Positions 10,313-21,263 of a DNA stretch of 64,000 nt are shown here, in pieces (within the stretch, counting starts at the first letter, position 1; every line of letters starts with the position of its first letter). The notes below the pieces were generated by a model. The model had not been told where the DNA came from, did not search any database, and was given only the letters and a program-made list of their open reading frames with translations. Both the position numbers and the translations under genes were made by a program. This stretch comes from Saitoella complicata NRRL Y-17804. Taxonomy: Eukaryota > Ascomycota > Saitoellomycetes > Saitoellales > Saitoellaceae. The stretch is taken from positions 115,750 to 179,749 of the forward strand of contig NW_017567016.1 in NCBI RefSeq assembly GCF_001661265.1, written 5' to 3'.

Positions 10313-11105
10313 ATGGTACGGAGATTCCCTGATGAGGTTGTTGTCGTCGTCAGGAGCTGTTTCTCTGTCTGCTCGGTGTGCTCGGAGTTAGGCATCAGAA
10401 TGGATGAATCGATGATTTGGTGTGCGGGTGGCGACTGCATGCACACCGGACGGGCGATGGGACAGTGTTGACGGACGACGACGAGCAACCCAGAGTTTCG
10501 AAAGATTTAAATAATTGACATTGTGCTTCAGGTTCTCGCTATCGACCTTCTTAACCCCTCCCCCGCCCACGAGGCCAAGCAGCACAAGCTCAAGCAGCTT
10601 GTCCAGGGCCCCCGCTCCTTCTTCATGGACGTCAAGTGCCCCGGATGCTTCAACATCACCACTGTACGTATTCCCTTTATTCGTTGAGGTTTGGAGGTTT
10701 CGGTGTGGATATGCGGTGTTGCGGAGGTGGAGGTTCGGACGAGTTGATGGGCATGGTTGGGCATGGATTCATTGGTTTGAGGAAAGCCACTACGAGGATG
10801 TTATTAGTGTAGTCTGCGAAAGCGGACGATGACCACTGCGTGCGCAGCTGTTATGGGAGGTGATACTCCCTAAGCCGCCCAGCTTGTGTCCATCCACTCG
10901 TCCAACTCCCACCCCGTTGCGCTTGCTGTCTACATCGAGCTGCCCGCTCATGGATTCGGTTCGCAACGATACTAATCCAATCCTTTAGGTCTTCTCCCAC
11001 GCCCAGACCGTTGTCCTTTGCGGTTCGTGCGCCACTGTTCTCTGCCAGCCCACTGGTGGTAAGTGCCGCTTGACCGAGGGCTGCTCTTTCCGTCGCAAGC
11101 AGTAA
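10313..11105 (+). CDS. RPS27: 40S ribosomal protein eS27
   Basis: Small-subunit ribosomal protein with a C4 zinc finger. Exon 1 is the ATG alone (10313-10315); exon 2 is 10532-10663 and exon 3 is 10989-11105, giving 83 residues against 82 in yeast. The zinc ligands are the CPGC pair in exon 2 and the CGSC pair in exon 3. The family end GCSFRRKQ is intact. Both introns are long for this window (216 and 325 nt), as often seen in fungal ribosomal-protein genes. I saw no clear snoRNA boxes in them. Strong codon bias (CTC, CGC, ACC) fits high expression. Confidence 0.96.
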
Positions 11106-11669
11106 ATGTTTCCTTAATTGGGAACGTTTACCTGGCTAGGTGTGGTTGAGATGCAGTGTCAGTCATAACTGTCCGGTGTGGCAGGGTGGTTTTCTGTTTG
11201 TTGATGGGACTTGAGTGTGCTTCCGCATGGCGCTGACTACGCATGTGTCGAGGTCTCTTGTCTTTGGTTAGGATCAATCTTGGTGGTGATGTTTGATTTC
11301 TTATTTAGTTTTCAGCAAATGGATAAATCCTGTCGCCCGGAAATCTGCTCCGTCCCTATCCTGTCCAATCTCATCCTTTCTGCTCGTATGTGTGATGGAA
11401 GCCAACAGCTATCACGAATAGCTCACCCTCCATCTCTCCGTGTTCCGTATATTTGTTTCGTTGCCCGGGGTCCATCGACAGCAGGCCGTCCGTCCGGGGT
11501 TCCCCACACCGCGGTGGTGCTACGGCGGTGTGCCAATCGCAACTGCCGCAGCGTACGACGTCAGGGCTCCCCCAGGCCTCCTCCTCCAGCGTCATCCAAC
11601 CAACAACATCCCTTATATACTCTCCGTCTACCAACTCCTGTAGTCCGGCTACCATCATCGAAGTATAAC
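11106..11669. other. Intergenic stretch between eS27 and NIPSNAP genes
   Basis: About 560 bp holding the eS27 3' end and the NIPSNAP promoter. The long frame beginning at 11211 simply runs through the leader into NIPSNAP exon 1; its upstream part has no family resemblance. Confidence 0.4.
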
Positions 11670-12669
11670 ATGACAACATCCAGATCAATCAGCAGACTTG
11701 CAACCGCTCTCCCTCGCTTGACGCCAGCTTCTTTCGCTGTACGACCATTCACCTCAAAGACCGCCGACCTCTTCCCGAAGCGCAAAGCCTCTCTTCCGAA
11801 CTTAGGGAATTTCCTCCCATGGACGAAGAACAAGTCGGATGATCCATCCAACCCAGGCGAGAAAGGCTCGGGAATCGTCTCGAGCTTGCTCTATGGGACG
11901 CCAGAGGCGCACGAGGACGCGAAAGTCTTGGAGCAAGGGTTCAGCAAGAAGTTAGGGAGAGGGAAGTACGTTCATGAGATTATTGAACATAAGGTGAAAC
12001 CTGATAGAGTCGAGGAGTACCTTGAGTTGATGTGCGTGTCGAGTCCTCTCCCGTGATGAACAAGAACAAGTACTGACAACGACATGAAGTGAGAAGACCT
12101 ATCCTAAACTTGCGGCCAACCCAGCCAATAATGCGCACCATGTCGGCTCATGGCGAACTGTTATCGGAGAACTCGACTCGTTCATCCATATCTGGGAATA
12201 CAAGGGATACTCTGGCTATCATGAGACAATCCGCCGGTTGAATGAAGACCCAATGTACAGCGACTATCTCGAGACCATTCCCGCTTACATCAGCTCGCGC
12301 CACAATGACTTTATGCAAGAATTCGCGTTCTGGCCAACCTCGTCTCCTCGCACCATGGGCGGTGTCTTTGAACTTCGCACGTACGATCTTCGCCCGGGTA
12401 ACCTCCTGCAGTGGGAAACCGCCTGGCGTCGAGGGTTGGAGTGCAGGAAGCAGGTCATGCAGCCTGTTGGTGCTTGGTTTACTCAGATGGGAAGGTTGAA
12501 TCGCGTACACCATTTGTGGCAGTTTGAGAATTTGCAAACAAGGAAGAAGCAGAGGGAGGAGTGTTGGCAAATGGAGGGATGGGCTGAAACTGTACATGAA
12601 ACGGTGCCGTTGATGGACAAGATGGAAAGTCGCATTTTAGTGCCATTGGACTTCTCGCCGTTGAAGTAG
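11670..12669 (+). CDS. NIPSNAP family mitochondrial protein
   Basis: Two exons, 11670-12031 and 12090-12669, give 313 residues. The first 30 residues are rich in Arg and Ser with no acids, typical of a mitochondrial presequence. Two NIPSNAP repeats follow: one spanning the intron (HEIIEHKVKPDRVEEYLELI, then SWRTVIGELDSFIHIWEY) and one starting at VFELRTYDLRPGNLLQWE. These are dimeric alpha-beta barrel folds; in animals the proteins sit in mitochondria and can mark damaged ones for mitophagy. The role in fungi is unclear. The start was taken at the ATG that opens the targeting peptide, in preference to the upstream in-frame ATG at 11211. Confidence 0.9.
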
Positions 12670-12766
12670 GCAAACTCGGAAGGCGGGTGTGTGGTGTATC
12701 ATAACGTAGTTGGGACCCGTCTAACTCTTAGCGACCCAATGTATCAAAAATACCAGTTATATCACG

Positions 12767-14111
12767 TCAAGGTCCATTCGTGTCCCTCAATGACGTAAGA
12801 ACCGCAAGTGTATCTTGGGTATCCCTGCTCAAGACGTTTGCCGCAACGGTCTCCTTGTCACCACAAAACTCCAACGTCATTATTGCCTTTGCCTCGACCT
12901 CCTCCATGATCCGCTTCAAACTGTCCTTCACAACTGAAGCATCAGCTTCCCCTTCAGAAATACCATCCATATACAGCTTGAGGCGCCTCAGTTCGGGTGT
13001 TCCCGGTGCCAACTGCGTGGGAGAAATGCGTGACAGCCGCAGAGCTACCAAGACTCGGAAAGACGGCCCATGCTGCGATATTGTGTAGTCACCGAAATAG
13101 CCCTCACGATCCAACCAATCCTTCTGTTCTTTTCCCAGCAAGGCAAGAACTTCGTCATCTATGCGCACTTCGTTGTACGGGTTGCCAGGTACTGCAAATC
13201 CATACTCCACTTGCAAAAAGCTATTCGGATGTTGGCCGTAACTCAAAAACACCTGCTCTCCAGGCTGATATGATCGTGTACTAATGACTTGAAAAGACGA
13301 CGGCGTCAATTTGATCTCGACGTGGGGCTCAAGTGAATGGTTCAGGAAGTCCACCACTGGGGCTAGAGTCATGTTGTCTGCTTCGCTTGTGTTGGAAACC
13401 TTTGCGTATAGACAGCGTGTGTTCACACATAGCCACCAATAGACGAGATTCGTTCGTGATGGTGGCAGGCAGACATCAGGGTATGCTTCCAGGAAGGACT
13501 GTATGGCCGAGTAATCCTTCTCGAAATTCTGCAGTTGCTTATCCGACAACACTATAGCAGACGGTTAGGAAGATAAGCAGAGCTGTCTTTAAGAGAATGC
13601 TTACTTTGCGCAGCGCTCGACAAGTATTTTCGCCATTCTTCTTCCCAGCATAGCGGTGCTCCGGCAAAGTCCTCTACGAGAGGTAATGCATTAATGTAAG
13701 GCCTCAAAGTACTTTCGGGTCCCATCGAGTGTTCGACATAAAGATGCAAGGCCAAGAGCTGGTGCGCGGTCAAAGAGTGCTGCTTCAGGTGCTGGCCATA
13801 TCGGGATTGCAGTGTTCGAATGTTGAGCAGTAAAGATGAAGGTAGACTAATCAGGACTTCACGCGGCTACTTGAAGGGGTGAGAAAGAGTGGATAATATC
13901 TCGAATTTGGTTGACGGACCTTTATTGGCTCTGTAGCCACCATTCCTCGGCCAGTATCTGCATACACTCGTCAGTCACGGTCAGACGACTCGAGATGGCA
14001 CAACAGACCTTCAAACTCCCATGGAGCAATCTTATTGATCTTGCCACCATTCCTTGCCACCCATTCGAGTAAGTGCTCCGTCTTGGGGTCATTCACTATT
14101 GGTGCGGTCAT
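12767..14111 (-). CDS. SET-domain lysine methyltransferase (Rubisco LSMT/SETD-like)
   Basis: Predicted SAM-dependent protein lysine methyltransferase of the split-SET class, whose fungal members modify ribosomal proteins, elongation factors or cytochrome c. Four exons: 14111-14009, 13957-13920, 13866-13605 and 13551-12767, giving 395 residues. The N-flank GRGMVATEPIKPREVLISLP, the catalytic-site motif PVVDFLNHS, and GEQVFLSYGQHPN with Y are typical SET parts. The C-terminal half is helical, as in the substrate-binding domain. Exon 2 is only 38 nt and was placed by frame. The substrate cannot be read from sequence. It is divergent from the lipB gene with 158 bp between ATGs. Confidence 0.85.
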
Positions 14112-14269
14112 CTGTTGTTGGTGTTTCTAAAAATAGAAATTTGGGAAGACTACGTTACAACGAACACGCCGCACAGCGTCTACTCATACAGCAAAACCGC
14201 CCCGCCGAACAATCAACTCAGCTCACCCATACACTTGAACACAGAGACACACCCACATTATCTTCTTCA

Positions 14270-15209
14270 ATGCGACTAACGCTTCGCCTACCCGTGCCCT
14301 TAACATTCAAACGTTTTAACAGCACCACGGCTGCAAGAAAAGTGTTTCACATATCTTTTCCGGGGCAGATATCGTATCTCAAGGCCGGCGCGGCTCAGGA
14401 CCTGATTGTCAGGCGGTTGTTAGATTACAAGGCTTCTCCATCAGCATTCGTCTTTGCAAATGGCCTCAATACAGCACCAACCGTGCCGTCAATAGTGATG
14501 ACGATGCAGATGGAGCCTACGTACACCTGTGGTCGCAGGGAGAGAGGGACCGTCAGTGAAGAGCAGCGCATAGAGCTAGAGAATGGCGGTGTATTGGGCC
14601 AGGCGAAGTTTGTTGAAGCACAACGAGGAGGCCAGACCACATTTCATGGTCCTGGACAAATGGTTGCCTACCCTATCATTGACCTCAAGTCATTCAATGT
14701 ACGTCGTTTCCACTCCACTTTATTCTCTGTTTCTGATGACACCGCAGATCACACCAAGATGCTACGTTTCAATGTTGGAAAAGGTATTAATATCTCTTTT
14801 CAATTCTTATTCTATCTCCGCACAAACAACAGAAAACACTGGGGTTTGGACAGATGAGGATCATAAGATTGCTGCCATTGGTATTCATGTCCGAAGGAAT
14901 ATTACGTCGCACGGAATTGCTCTGAATATTGACACGAACCTAGACTGGTTCAGGCGGATTGTAGCATGCGGTTTACCGGACAAGCAAACCACAACGATGA
15001 AAGAACAACTCGGAAGAGAAGTCTCTTTTCGCGATGTGGAGGGTGGCTTTGTCAAGGAGCTCGCACGGAAGCTGCATTGCAACATCAAGGACATAGTCAC
15101 AGTGCCAATTGAGGAACTCGATGCTGGTATGGATGAGACTGCGTTCACCCTTGCAGTTCGGGAACTTCTGGAAACCAGAGGTGTGTTACCTACGAAGTCG
15201 CACACGTGA
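14270..15209 (+). CDS. LIP2: Octanoyl-[acyl-carrier protein]:protein transferase (LipB)
   Basis: Mitochondrial enzyme that moves octanoate from ACP to lipoyl domains, the first step of lipoate synthesis. Exons 14270-14698 and 14748-15209 give 296 residues. An Arg-rich presequence (RLTLRLPVPLTFKRF) precedes the domain. The signature RGGQTTFHGPGQ is perfect. Further on, the Lys of DEDHKIAAIGIHVRR, the SHGIALN motif and the acyl-binding Cys of IVACGLP are all present. A GT at 14783 looks like a donor, but reading straight through gives the family's LEKVLI helix, so no second intron is called. The 3' end is 75 bp from the stop of the convergent ketopantoate reductase gene. Confidence 0.92.
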
Positions 15210-15283
15210 TAGACAGAAACGGCATCACTACGGAACAATGAGGGCAACCACATAATATTAGACTTAGCCGTTCGTGGTATCTC

Positions 15284-16561
15284 CTAGACTCCGGATGGCA
15301 GTGACTTCTGCAACTCTCCATATGCCTCTCGCAACGCCGCATGTGCCTTCTGCAACTCTGCGTATTCCTTCTGCCAATCCGTGTCCCCCGACTCTTCTAG
15401 CGGGGGTCTATCCTTCCCCTGCAACATTTCATCCTGCAACCGTGCCTCTTCTGCCAAGATTTCTCTTTCAGAAAGATCCCTGCTGGTTTTCAGTCTAAAC
15501 CGCGCTTTCACTAAATTCACCATCAAGTCGTTCACAGGTGTAGCTACGCCTGCGGCTTGTCCAAGGCGGACAATGTAACCGTTGATATAATCAATTTCTG
15601 TATCGCGCGAACGGTCGATATCTTGAAGCATCGATGACCTATTAAAGGCGGTAGACCTAGCAATGCTTTTGACCTTTGAATACACTCGGTCAGGATCAAA
15701 CCGGTCACGAGAAGCTAGTTCTCTGAGACGGGGTGTTGACATGATGCAAGTAATCGCTTCGGTGACAATTGTCCGTATGATTGCCGACAACGGCCTGTTG
15801 ACTAGAAGCTCACCATTCAAGCAATTAAAAAGTGCCGTGAGAGGATTGATACAGGCGTTCACGATCAGTTTCTCAAGCTGACTGTTCTGGGCGACATCCC
15901 ATGCCTCCAAGTGGCACCCCAATATTGACGCTTGCTGAAGGGACGCAATCGTCCATGCCAGAGATTGCGTCCTGGGATTTTGTTTGAGGTCCGTAATTGA
16001 AGGGATTTGACCTTTTCCACGCCACTCTATGAATGGCGAAGGCACGATACCAAGGGACACCTTGCCCAATCCAGCATGGTTGATATGAAAGTGATCCTCT
16101 CCAGTCTTGACTGCGTGAGTAGTTGTACCAACTACGAAATTTGGCCTTCGCTGCGCATCTGGCCAGAATGACTGTATCACTTCGTCCAGTACACCCATGC
16201 CATTCTGTAGCAATACTACAGTACTTGATGGTGATAGTCGGGGAGCGACAAGTTCGACTGCTTCCAATGCGTGTATAGCTTTTGTCGTGACGATCAAGCT
16301 TTTGATATGAGGCCGTCTTGGTCCAGAGCGCAGGACTTTCGGATTATTCACCTCGACGTCAAGCCCGTTCCCCAGAATCGCTTCAGCATGCGAGTCCACC
16401 TTTATACCGCCGAGCCGCTGAAGGGCATCCGCCATCTTCTGTTTCCGAAGCAATAGCGTAACATTGGGTGGCGGCGGATGAGGTGGTAACCGTGGTACTC
16501 TCAAACAATGAGCTACTAGGCAGCCAATATTTCCTGCTCCAAGAATATGGATTTTATTCAT
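15284..16561 (-). CDS. PAN5: 2-dehydropantoate 2-reductase (ketopantoate reductase)
   Basis: NADPH-dependent reduction of ketopantoate to pantoate for vitamin B5/CoA synthesis. Single exon, 425 residues. The Rossmann start IHILGAGNIGC has GxGxxG. The catalytic Lys region EKLIVNACINPLTA and the C-domain phrase TEIDYINGYIVRLGQ are family hallmarks. The Pro-rich insert after the first helix (PRLPPHPPPPN) is unusual. The last 65 residues form an acidic, coiled-coil-like tail (ALREAYGELQ repeats of the Leu/Ala type) absent from bacterial PanE. A start codon overlapping a very short upstream ATG frame (ATGGAATGA) may reduce translation. Confidence 0.88.
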   Translation of the reverse strand: MNKIHILGAGNIGCLVAHCLRVPRLPPHPPPPNVTLLLRKQKMADALQRLGGIKVDSHAEAILGNGLDVEVNNPKVLRSGPRRPHIKSLIVTTKAIHALEAVELVAPRLSPSSTVVLLQNGMGVLDEVIQSFWPDAQRRPNFVVGTTTHAVKTGEDHFHINHAGLGKVSLGIVPSPFIEWRGKGQIPSITDLKQNPRTQSLAWTIASLQQASILGCHLEAWDVAQNSQLEKLIVNACINPLTALFNCLNGELLVNRPLSAIIRTIVTEAITCIMSTPRLRELASRDRFDPDRVYSKVKSIARSTAFNRSSMLQDIDRSRDTEIDYINGYIVRLGQAAGVATPVNDLMVNLVKARFRLKTSRDLSEREILAEEARLQDEMLQGKDRPPLEESGDTDWQKEYAELQKAHAALREAYGELQKSLPSGV

Positions 16562-16920
16562 TCCATGCGTGTCGCAGTTGCAGACGGGCCTATACTCGCA
16601 TTCCCCGATCGATCGTACAGGTCTCGCGGCTATGAATTATCGTCCAGCAACGAGTTCGATGCCGTAGATTGTGTAAAGAGTGCGAAAATGCCGATGCACC
16701 GAGATGTATTGCTCAGTTCAGCAGCGGAAAAGAGGCCCGGAGGTGGCGAGGATGGCCGGGGAATGTCGTCTACTTAACCGCTTCAACGACGATACCCGGG
16801 ACTTTTCGAAGTCGACCCTCGGCGCAGCGTGCAGGCGGAGGCAGGGGTGATCCCTAGCCACTCGAAATTACTGTATGGGAAGACAAAGTCAAAAATATCG
16901 AAACTTATAAGACGTTCGCA
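16562..16920. other. Divergent promoter region, PAN5 / LRP1
   Basis: 359 bp between two divergent starts. No gene seen. It includes a purine-rich stretch near 16730-16770 and the LRP1 leader. Confidence 0.4.
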
Positions 16921-17639
16921 ATGGCCGATACAGATGTCACTCCCCTCTTGAACAATCTTGTTGCCCAGATCGCCAACCTCGAAGCAACTCTGGCACCTCT
17001 GACAGGACATGCTGCCTCTTCCCCGGCCACTGCGTTACTCGAGACAACATCCAAGCTTCCCTTGTTAGACCGAGGGAAGTTATATGTGACTTTGACCTAT
17101 GCAATTGATTCAATCATATTCTGTCAGTTGAACCCTAGTGTATCGCACGAAGCCTCCTGCTAACCGTGTAAACAGCATATCTCAAGACAAGAGGGACCGC
17201 AACGAAAGGTCACCCTATCGTGACTGAGCTCCAGCGCGCAAAACTATACATTCAAAAGCTCAAGGACGCAGAAAACCCGCCAGCACAGCGAAGTAACCCA
17301 TTAGATAAGGATGCAGCGAACCGGTTCATCGCACATGGTCTCGCGGGGAATAACAGATACGATGCTCAGCGTGCCGAGTTGAGGGATAAGGAGCGCGCAA
17401 GTGCGAAACAACGTCTGCAAGCCCTTAATGAGAAGGGCAAGAGTTCGGATGCGAGTGGCACACATACGAAGTTCGAGGAGAGAGGAGTGGTGAAGCCGAA
17501 GGAGGACGAGGAGATGAAGGATGCATCAACGCCAACGTCGGATGATGGTGCTGCCAAGAAGACGAAGAAGCGGAAGAAGACGGCCGAGTCGGCGAACGGA
17601 GATAAGAAGAAGAGAGGCAAAGGTGCGAAGAAGGCATAA
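16921..17639 (+). CDS. LRP1: Exosome cofactor Lrp1/Rrp47 (C1D family)
   Basis: Nuclear partner of the Rrp6 exonuclease, needed for 3' processing of rRNA, snRNA and snoRNA. Exons 16921-17122 and 17176-17639 give 221 residues. The Sas10/C1D domain spans residues 1-110 with KLYVTLTYAIDSIIFSYLKT and HPIVTELQRAKLYIQKLKD, the classic core. The tail from residue 145 is Lys-rich with KKTKKRKK and KKKRGKGAKK, serving as nuclear/nucleolar signal and RNA contact. The intron is 53 nt and restores S-Y-L-K across the junction. Confidence 0.9.
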
Positions 17640-18094
17640 ACCTATGAGGGTACGGCAGATGGAAAGGCTTCGGCACGTGAAGGAGAGGGTTGGAGACGGA
17701 ATCATAGCATGGCACATGGGATCACTCGGCGTTAAGGATTTTGTTTGGGTTTCATCGGTCTCAGGAGAAGAAGCAACATTGATCTGTTCCCCGTTCTTAC
17801 GACAGTGCACATGAGCCAGCTGATATTACACGCCCCCATCGCCTTGGCCAAAGGCAGTAAAAACATTGCATTACCAACCTTTCTCCAAAGGGTTTCCTTC
17901 CCTTCATCATCTCTCGATTTATGACAGCGGACGTCTTCCCCCGCAGGTCCGAGCTGCCTGAGCCTGCATGGCGCAGTTTTGACCGACCGACCTCATCGTT
18001 CCCGCAAGACAGCAACCCGTCACACATATCAAAGGTAACCAACGAACGACTCACTGGCTCTCGACAGTACCGTACTGATCAGATCCAACAGACT
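17640..18094. other. Intergenic stretch between LRP1 and ATP18
   Basis: 455 bp with no recognised gene; carries the LRP1 3' end and the ATP18 promoter/leader. The leader holds short upstream ATGs. Confidence 0.4.
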
Positions 18095-18497
18095 ATGTTC
18101 GGCTACAAGAAGTACCCTACCCCCATCCTCCGCCCTCTGTGGCCTTTCTTCGCTGGAGGTACGATCTTCCCCTACAATTCAAATTCAGCATTGATGTGAT
18201 TGCGATCTATCGCTTTCAATGCTGTTTTTTTTTGACTCACACCATTGTTGAATGCGGTCCTAATTTGACTCATAGGTGCCATCGTTGTCTTTGGTGTTAA
18301 CTCTATCGCCGACGCCATGATGAAGTGTACGTACCCTTTTCAACCGTCCCCTCGAGTCGAGATTCTCAGTAAACCACTGGGATACACGATTAAACGGGAA
18401 TTAGAGATCAATTGACTGATACCCTTTACTAGCTGACCAATACAAGGACGACCCCCGCAACCCCTACTTGAAGCGCGCTCAGAAGGAGGCCCACTAA
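18095..18497 (+). CDS. ATP18: Mitochondrial F1Fo-ATP synthase subunit j (Atp18)
   Basis: A 59-residue membrane subunit of the ATP synthase dimer interface, too short to be found by a simple ORF search. Exons 18095-18158, 18276-18326 and 18433-18497. The N-terminus YKKYPTPILRPLWPFFAGG matches the yeast subunit's PTPIL..WPFF motif. One membrane helix follows (AIVVFGVNSIADAMM), and the C-terminus has DDPRNPYLK, matching the yeast DPRNP. Yeast Atp18 is also 59 residues. Introns are 117 and 106 nt. The two splice phases are fixed by the single frame that keeps the family motif. Confidence 0.9.
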
Positions 18498-18751
18498 GCG
18501 CTCGTTTTGCGAGGATTTTGGAAGTGTGGGAGTTGATGCTGTGTAGGATTTCAAGTGGTATAGAGGTTGTGTAAGGAGAATGAAAAATATCGATACCATG
18601 ACCACCTATGCGGACGCGAGACGTGAATTCAATAAGTGAAGAATGTGCTGCTTCCTCCAGTATTGGCGTACTTTTTGTGTTGACCATGTGTTGACTGCTA
18701 AGATATACAGTTATTCATATGGTGTGACGACAGATAAACTACAAGTCTGTC

Positions 18752-20072
18752 TTACTCCTCCAGACTAAAGTCGACAGACCCGGTCTGCACTCTGACCACA
18801 ACATCCCCCCTCCCTTGCCTCTGTCTCCTACCACCCCATATCTTCCTCCCAACCCATCCCATACTGTCATCCCCATCGATTTCGACACCCCGTGCGATTG
18901 CGTTCCCAACCCTTGAGCTCACATCAAAGGATCCCTGCCAGTCACGAGGATAGCTCAAAGCATAAGATCCAGCGCTCGCACCATGGAAAGCATGGACGTC
19001 GCGTGCAGAACCGCGGACGCGGATATCACCTGAACCAGCGGAGGTGAAGGTCTTGAGATCCGCCGAGTAATTGTAGTGAGATGAGGGTGGGAGGACGGTG
19101 ATGTCCACGTCGATACTGCCTGCGTCGGACCTCAGATCTAGTGCAGAGCCCAATGCGAAATGTCCCGAGATTGATCCAGCATTTGCTCGAATTGATCCAG
19201 TAGTCATGAGGACTTTGGGAGGGACTCCGGCTCGTGAGCCATGTACTGAGCCTGCGGAGTTGTGCACCTCGACTTCGGCGATACTGATTTCTGCCGCTGA
19301 ATCGAGATAGATGGACTGCACTGGGAAATCCAGCATCACATAAGGAAGGATGACCGACGGGGGAAGAGCAACCGTCGCCGAGATCTTCAAACGGTTACGG
19401 GAGTAACTTTCGCCCCAGCAACGGTTATCTTGCGGATGAGATGTCTTCAACACGACCTCCTCGGTGTTCGCTTCAATCCAGATCCTATCGACAAGGTCCG
19501 CTTCGGACATCTTCACCTCCCAATCGACGAGCATGGGATCGCCCTCGGCACCAGCAACGATCTCTACTTTGCCAAAGATGTGGCCGCAGAAGTTTCCGTA
19601 GTTCACGTTCCGGACCGTGAGACGAGATGAGGGTGAGAATGTTGTTTGAACGTGCTTTCCAGTCCATTCAAACGGAAGTTCATTGTTGTCTGAGCGATCA
19701 GGATTGGGACGATATGCGGATTCAGTATCCTGTGGACGCTCACTTGAGCTTGGCCGATCGGGGGAATGGTGAATGCCCTGTAACGCACCTGTGTTAGCAT
19801 CCGACCGTCGAACACGACCAATACAGACGCGTTACCTGAGACCATTTAGGAATATAAGAAGCCATGTGAAAGAATAGCAACAGTCCGAAGACGACAGCAA
19901 CGAGATAGAAGCGCACCGCACGGCGTGAGCTGGATGGATCGGAGCGGAAAGGATGATGAGCCCTGGGAAGAATGCGTTCTTCCGAAGCAGCTGTGTCTTT
20001 GTTCATCATCAAGTGATCTTGGGAGAGCAATGGTGAGTTGCCAAGACGAGTGCTCTTATAAGTCAGCGGCAT
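18752..20072 (-). CDS. Single-pass membrane protein with beta-solenoid-like (DUF4097-like) domain
   Basis: Exons 20072-19836 and 19777-18752 join in phase 0 to 420 residues. A basic N-terminal tail of about 55 residues leads to one membrane helix (VRFYLVAVVFGLLLFFHM), so a type II topology with the C-terminal domain outside or in the lumen is likely. The C-terminal 250 residues alternate short strands around recurring Asp/Ser-Ala-Gly-Ser phrases (NSAGSVHG, RANAGSISG, RSDAGSIDVD, TSAGSGDIRV, QTGSVDF). This is the pattern of right-handed parallel beta folds such as the bacterial DUF4097 adhesin-like domain. Function is unknown. GTG codons sit where a naive caller would start; the first ATG of the spliced frame is used. 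Confidence 0.65.
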
Positions 20073-20369
20073 AGCGACGGGTCGGGGCAGGATGTACTGA
20101 TCCCCCACCCAGCAGGGTCCGCTGACGTGCGGTCACCAGACGGTCAACACGGTGCCGGCCCGCTTCTTGATCATGGCCCAGTCCAAGATGGCAGGTTGCT
20201 CCCCCAAATTGGAATTCATAGATGGTTTATCGTCTTGGACGGCTGGCAGTTGGTAGAATCCATTACGAGTCGTAACAGTCTCTTATCGATAAATGCAGAA
20301 CACCCGACGGCGGTACATACAATGCTACGTCGTCACCGACTGAACAGTACGCAATAAACAATTGACAAG

Positions 20370-21263
20370 ATGATGACTCGTCTTCTTCACAGGCAGAACC
20401 CCCCACCAGACTTACACAAAGCAGAACGGGATGCTGCACGCGCCGAGTTCATCTGGCTCCTCGAATCCATCCTCCCGCATACAACGAACACCCTCATCTC
20501 CGGCCTCCAAGAATGCGTCGCAATTCTCTCTTCCGAATCCTCAATCACCCTCGCTCTCTCATCCGCCCGCAGCGAGCAGCTCAAGGGATTCGTTGTACGG
20601 CGTGGAGACGAAATCGTCAAAACCGATATCCGGCTGAAGATGCCTACGTTTAATTCGGGGAGGGGGTATAAGCTTACGTTGACGCCGAGAGGAATTGGGC
20701 ATAGGGAGGTTGAGAGCGAGCCACATCCGATTCCGCTTCCGCAGTATTCTGCCGCGAAGAGGATGATTTCGAGGGCTTTGGAGTTGGCTTCTTCGCCTGA
20801 TTTTCTCTCGCCAGAGAAAGCATCATCGAACCTCTCGACGCTCGCAGAGCTACTGCATACGACACTTACGACTTTACGCTCACCAGACGCCCACACCCTC
20901 TTCCCCTATGCCGCCCTCTCAACGGACCTCCTGCCCTCCTCCCTCTCCCTCGACATCTTCCTGGCCGACGGCGCCGTCACCCTCGACCTCCGCTCCCTCC
21001 GCCTCTCTCCCAACCCATCCGATTTCACACACAAACAGCACTGGGCAATGGGATTCGGAAAAGTGAAGCATGAACCGCAGGGGGAGGTGTATCGGTATGC
21101 GGAGCAGTATGCGAAGGTTTTGGAGAGGGTTAGGGTTGAGAGTCAGGATCCGGGGTTGATGGCTGTTATGGTTAAGGTGAGTGTTTTGGAGGGGGCGGCG
21201 AGGCAGGCGAGGGAGAAGGTGGAGATTGCTGGGTGGGTTATGAGGGAGGGAAATGCTGAGTGA
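20370..21263 (+). CDS. RAV2: RAVE complex subunit 2 / Rogdi-like protein
   Basis: Single exon, 297 residues (a second ATG directly follows the first). The N-terminal EFIWLLESILPHT helix, the LKGFVVRRGDEIVKTDI strand, and the later LLPSSLSLDIFLADGAVTLDLRSL resemble the Rogdi/Rav2 family. Rav2 with Rav1 and Skp1 forms the RAVE complex that reassembles the V-ATPase V1 and Vo sectors. The call rests on recalled similarity and the length (Rav2/Rogdi are about 290-350). The codon usage changes visibly inside the gene, with G-rich wobble in two blocks and C-rich in others, but the frame is continuous. Its start faces the membrane-protein gene, 297 bp away. Confidence 0.72.
   Translation: MMTRLLHRQNPPPDLHKAERDAARAEFIWLLESILPHTTNTLISGLQECVAILSSESSITLALSSARSEQLKGFVVRRGDEIVKTDIRLKMPTFNSGRGYKLTLTPRGIGHREVESEPHPIPLPQYSAAKRMISRALELASSPDFLSPEKASSNLSTLAELLHTTLTTLRSPDAHTLFPYAALSTDLLPSSLSLDIFLADGAVTLDLRSLRLSPNPSDFTHKQHWAMGFGKVKHEPQGEVYRYAEQYAKVLERVRVESQDPGLMAVMVKVSVLEGAARQAREKVEIAGWVMREGNAE

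Noticed and set aside
10664-10988. A snoRNA in the long second intron of RPS27
   Set aside because: I looked for C/D or H/ACA boxes and saw no convincing pair; intron length alone is not evidence.
14783-14832. A second intron in LIP2, suggested by GTATTA...ACAG
   Set aside because: Removing it breaks the frame; reading through gives the family's LEKVLI helix and continues into TGVWTDEDHK.
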